DNA of 6,358 nucleotides from Candidatus Fonsibacter sp. (GTDB lineage Bacteria > Pseudomonadota > Alphaproteobacteria > Pelagibacterales > Pelagibacteraceae). A program made the position numbers and the translations under genes. The stretch spans positions 1 through 6,358 of the forward strand of contig SHWR01000057.1 of assembly GCA_009693745.1 (NCBI GenBank), written 5' to 3'. This document shows, piece after piece, positions 4,977 through 6,358 of this stretch; within the stretch, counting starts at the first letter, position 1, and every line of letters begins with the position of its first letter. The notes beneath the pieces were generated by a model. The model ran no database searches. It saw nothing but the letters and a program-made list of their open reading frames with translations, and had not been told where the DNA came from.

Positions 4977-5744
4977 ATGAGTTCTTCATTAAATATTGTT
5001 TTAATAGTAGGTAGTGCGCCTGACGCTTTAACGATTAAAGATCAAGATCTGTCTTTATTTTCAAGTCGCGTTGTTATTAATAATGCTTGGCAATTAATAA
5101 AAGATTGGGATTATTTAATTTACCCCGAAGACTTTCCCAATAAGCATTTACCTTCAGATACAGTCTTGGCTAAGAAAAAAATAGTTACTGCTCGTGAATT
5201 CGTACCCGAACAAAATTTTTTTGGAGGATTTGTTTATGGCGGAGGTACGATGGCTTTCACAGCTGGTTATTGGGCCTTAGGTGTTTTAAAGCCAGATGTT
5301 ATCGCATACTTAGGTTGCGACATGATCTATCCATCAGAGAAAAGCAGAGCAAGTCATTTTTATGGCAATGGGCAAGCAGACCCTTTACGCTCAGATATTA
5401 CGTTGCAGTCCTTGGAAGCAAAGTCTGTTCGTTTAATGGCGCTTGCGCAAATACATAATTGCTCAGTAGTTAATTTGTCGAAGTTATCTGAATCACGATT
5501 ACTATTCCCACGCACTTCAATAACTAAACTTTTAAAAGAAATTGAACAAAAAAATTCACTTTGTTTACAAGACATAAAATTAGATTCTAAATCTGTAAAA
5601 AGAGCTTTAGATCTCGAAGAAGAGTTGGCATATATGGTTCCATCGGGAAGATATTGGGAGTCTTTAGGAGAATTTAACCAATTCAAATTAAGTGAAATAG
5701 ATTCTTTATGGCTCAAGTCCGTGTCTAGAAGAGAGTTATATTAA
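4977..5744 (+). CDS. Conserved Rossmann-like protein of unknown function, 255 residues
   Basis: The protein opens with a beta strand and glycine-containing turn (NIVLIVGSAPDAL, 6-18), then VVINNAW (32-38), WDYLIYPEDFP (44-54), GGFVYGGGTMAFTAGYWAL (83-101), VIAYLGCDMIYP (108-119), HFYGNGQADPLRSD (127-140), TLQSLEAKS (142-150) and VNLSKLSESRLLFPR (165-179). This resembles hypothetical proteins of marine alphaproteobacteria including Rhodobacteraceae. The 'naming' strand followed by a distal GCD/D-containing strand recalls sugar-transferring or MptE/DUF115-like folds, which is inference only. There is no signal peptide or membrane helix. The last 75 residues are less conserved-looking and rich in charged residues. 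Its core codons are clearly richer in G+C (40-48% in sampled 60-base lines, against 23% in a line of the preceding gene). Confidence 0.82.
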   Translation: MSSSLNIVLIVGSAPDALTIKDQDLSLFSSRVVINNAWQLIKDWDYLIYPEDFPNKHLPSDTVLAKKKIVTAREFVPEQNFFGGFVYGGGTMAFTAGYWALGVLKPDVIAYLGCDMIYPSEKSRASHFYGNGQADPLRSDITLQSLEAKSVRLMALAQIHNCSVVNLSKLSESRLLFPRTSITKLLKEIEQKNSLCLQDIKLDSKSVKRALDLEEELAYMVPSGRYWESLGEFNQFKLSEIDSLWLKSVSRRELY

Positions 5745-5749
5745 TTTTG

Positions 5750-5759
5750 ATAACGTTAT
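5750..5759. repeat. 10-bp perfect palindrome ATAACGTTAT
   Basis: A perfect dyad lies 6 bases after the stop of the 255-residue gene. It has no T-run after it, so it is not a terminator by sequence. It could be a protein-binding half-site pair or chance. Confidence 0.25.
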
Positions 5760-5805
5760 ATGACCGTAATCAAAGATTAAAACATAACTATTATTCACAA
5801 AAGTT

Positions 5806-5811
5806 TATACT
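5806..5811 (+). promoter_or_regulatory. Candidate -10 box for the tRNA gene
   Basis: TATACT matches five of six positions of TATAAT and would start transcription near 5818, giving a 5' leader of roughly 46 bases for RNase P to remove. No good -35 is found at 16-18 bases upstream; TTCACA at 5794-5799 is too close. The 119-base gap before the tRNA holds nothing else recognisable. Confidence 0.28.
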
Positions 5812-5863
5812 TATGTTAATCAAAACACCTTAAAGGCAGAGTAAAACTGTGAGTTTAACAAAT

Positions 5864-5940
5864 GGCGGGGTAGCTCAGTTGGTTAGAGCGCAGGACTCAT
5901 AAGCCTGAGGTCGGTGGTTCGATCCCACTTCCCGCTACCA
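5864..5940 (+). tRNA. tRNA with CAU anticodon, probably elongator tRNA-Met
   Basis: The 77-base gene folds as a complete cloverleaf with encoded CCA (5938-5940). The acceptor stem GGCGGGG pairs with TCCCGCT, with G-U pairs at 1-72 and 7-66. The D arm is GCTC/GAGC with GG at 18-19. The anticodon loop is CTCATAA with CAT at 5898-5900. The T loop is TTCGATC on a five-pair stem ending in G49-U65. Position 31-39 is an A-G mismatch closing the anticodon loop. The initiator tRNA is disfavoured: there is a 1-72 pair, and the anticodon stem lacks the GGG/CCC triplet. A CAU tRNA can instead be tRNA-Ile2, whose C34 is converted to lysidine by TilS. The D-arm and loop look like elongator Met, but sequence alone does not settle it. 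Confidence 0.93.
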
Positions 5941-5963
5941 AAAAAAAATTTAATTATTTAAAT
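5941..5963 (-). terminator. Possible weak terminator of the nucleosidase gene
   Basis: Read on the minus strand, ATTTAA-ATAA-TTAAAT (5963 to 5948) makes a 6-bp all-A/T stem overlapping the stop codon, followed directly by seven T residues (5947 to 5941) and then the tRNA 3' end. The T-run is good but the stem is very weak. It occupies most of the 17-base gap between the convergent tRNA and protein gene. Confidence 0.3.
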
Positions 5964-6358
5964 CAAAGATAAATTTTTTACATGTTCTGAAAATAGAGCA
6001 GCACCTTTTTTACAATTCTCAATCCAATCTAATTTGGCATTTTCATTTGCTTCGTCTGATATAAATTTAAAACATCTGAATTTTATATTTTCTTTTTTGC
6101 AGATTTTAGCAATTGCATACGCTTCCATATCAACCACATCTACATTCATTTCAATATTAGATGTAACAAAACTATCTCCAGAACCGCAGGAGTATCCATT
6201 TTCGGACAGAATAATTTCCTTTATTTCATCAAAAGGAGTTTCTCCAAGCGCAAAGTTTAAGCCTCTAGCATCCATGTCCCTCTGATAAAATTTTGTGCAT
6301 TCTATTAATCCTTTTAAACCCCTTTTTAATGAACCGGCGGTACCAAAATTTATGACTT
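5958..6358 (-). CDS. MTA/SAH nucleosidase-like protein (PNP/UDP phosphorylase family), N-terminus cut by window edge
   Basis: The frame stays open to the right edge, giving 132 visible C-terminal residues; the internal ATG at 6275 is not the true start. The visible part begins VINFGTAGSL, the central strand and ribose/base-side glycine loop of the PNP/UDP phosphorylase superfamily. It continues with FYQRDMDARGL and GETPF, then CGSGDSFV. VVDMEAYAIA carries the ribose-binding Met-Glu pair (Glu at visible residue 78), and FISDEANENA carries the Asp (visible residue 101) that in MTA/SAH nucleosidases protonates the purine N7. The family cleaves 5'-methylthioadenosine and S-adenosylhomocysteine to adenine plus the thioribose product. 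The MEA and SDEA motifs favour nucleosidase over phosphorylase. It is convergent with the tRNA, 17 bases away. Confidence 0.85.
   Translation of the reverse strand, partial: VINFGTAGSLKRGLKGLIECTKFYQRDMDARGLNFALGETPFDEIKEIILSENGYSCGSGDSFVTSNIEMNVDVVDMEAYAIAKICKKENIKFRCFKFISDEANENAKLDWIENCKKGAALFSEHVKNLSLI

Noticed and set aside
5270..5458. Plus-strand open frame of 62 codons inside the 255-residue gene
   Set aside because: It is in a different frame of a gene with strong motifs, and its translation is rich in Cys, Arg and Phe without pattern.
5360..5716. Minus-strand open frame of 118 codons opposite the 255-residue gene
   Set aside because: Antisense to a convincing coding sequence. Its Ser/Asn-rich translation is what the opposite frame would produce.
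5864..5963. Integration site or mobile element at the tRNA 3' end
   Set aside because: No repeat of the tRNA 3' end, integrase gene or compositional break is seen downstream; an ordinary housekeeping gene follows.
5958..6275. The nucleosidase as a complete 105-residue gene starting at the ATG at 6275
   Set aside because: The frame stays open to the window edge and the upstream codons read VINFGTAGSL, a core motif of the family, so the gene is cut by the edge rather than short.
6034..6285. Plus-strand open frame of 83 codons opposite the nucleosidase
   Set aside because: Antisense to a frame with clear MTA/SAH nucleosidase motifs; Ser/Phe/Ile-rich shadow.

Overview
The window is a compact, very AT-rich stretch (about 30% G+C by eye) with spacers of a few to about 120 bases. 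Gene content (MnmA, RecX, CysQ, a DUF3553 protein, a GST-kappa/DsbA-like isomerase, an MTA/SAH-type nucleosidase) and the protein sequences point to a streamlined marine alphaproteobacterium, SAR11/Pelagibacterales or a similar AT-rich clade such as HIMB59/AEGEAN-169. That assignment is inference from protein style; there is no rRNA here. There is no sign of an insertion sequence, prophage, CRISPR array or toxin-antitoxin pair.

Left part (1-1630): on the minus strand lie the N-terminal part of a 2-hydroxychromene-2-carboxylate isomerase-like protein (gene runs off the left edge) and a four-helix ABA4-like (DUF4281) membrane protein. Divergent from these, 20 bases away, is recX on the plus strand. 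Its 3' end overlaps by 26 bases the end of a 52-codon minus-strand gene for a one-helix membrane protein.

Middle (1469-4220): a probable minus-strand operon reads DUF3553 > cysQ > small lipoprotein > small membrane protein, with a 14-base overlap and then gaps of 44 and 15 bases. mnmA (tRNA 2-thiouridylase) diverges from it. Convergent with the mnmA end is a 27-codon minus-strand ORF for an extremely Arg/Lys-rich peptide, the most intriguing unlabelled item in the window.

Right part (4333-6358): a plus-strand run encodes a 63-residue protein with a C-terminal membrane anchor, a YjbQ/UPF0047 protein and a 255-residue Rossmann-like protein of unknown function. The last is translationally coupled to its neighbour and noticeably richer in G+C. 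A CAU-anticodon tRNA (probably elongator Met) follows. Convergent with it is the C-terminal part of an MTA/SAH nucleosidase-like gene that runs off the right edge.

The genes are mostly housekeeping: sulfur and nucleotide clean-up (cysQ, nucleosidase), tRNA supply and modification (mnmA, tRNA), and RecA control (recX). No single new multi-gene system is evident. The items most worth following are the tiny genes (27, 52, 58 and 63 codons), the compositionally distinct 255-residue protein, and the near absence of Shine-Dalgarno sequences.
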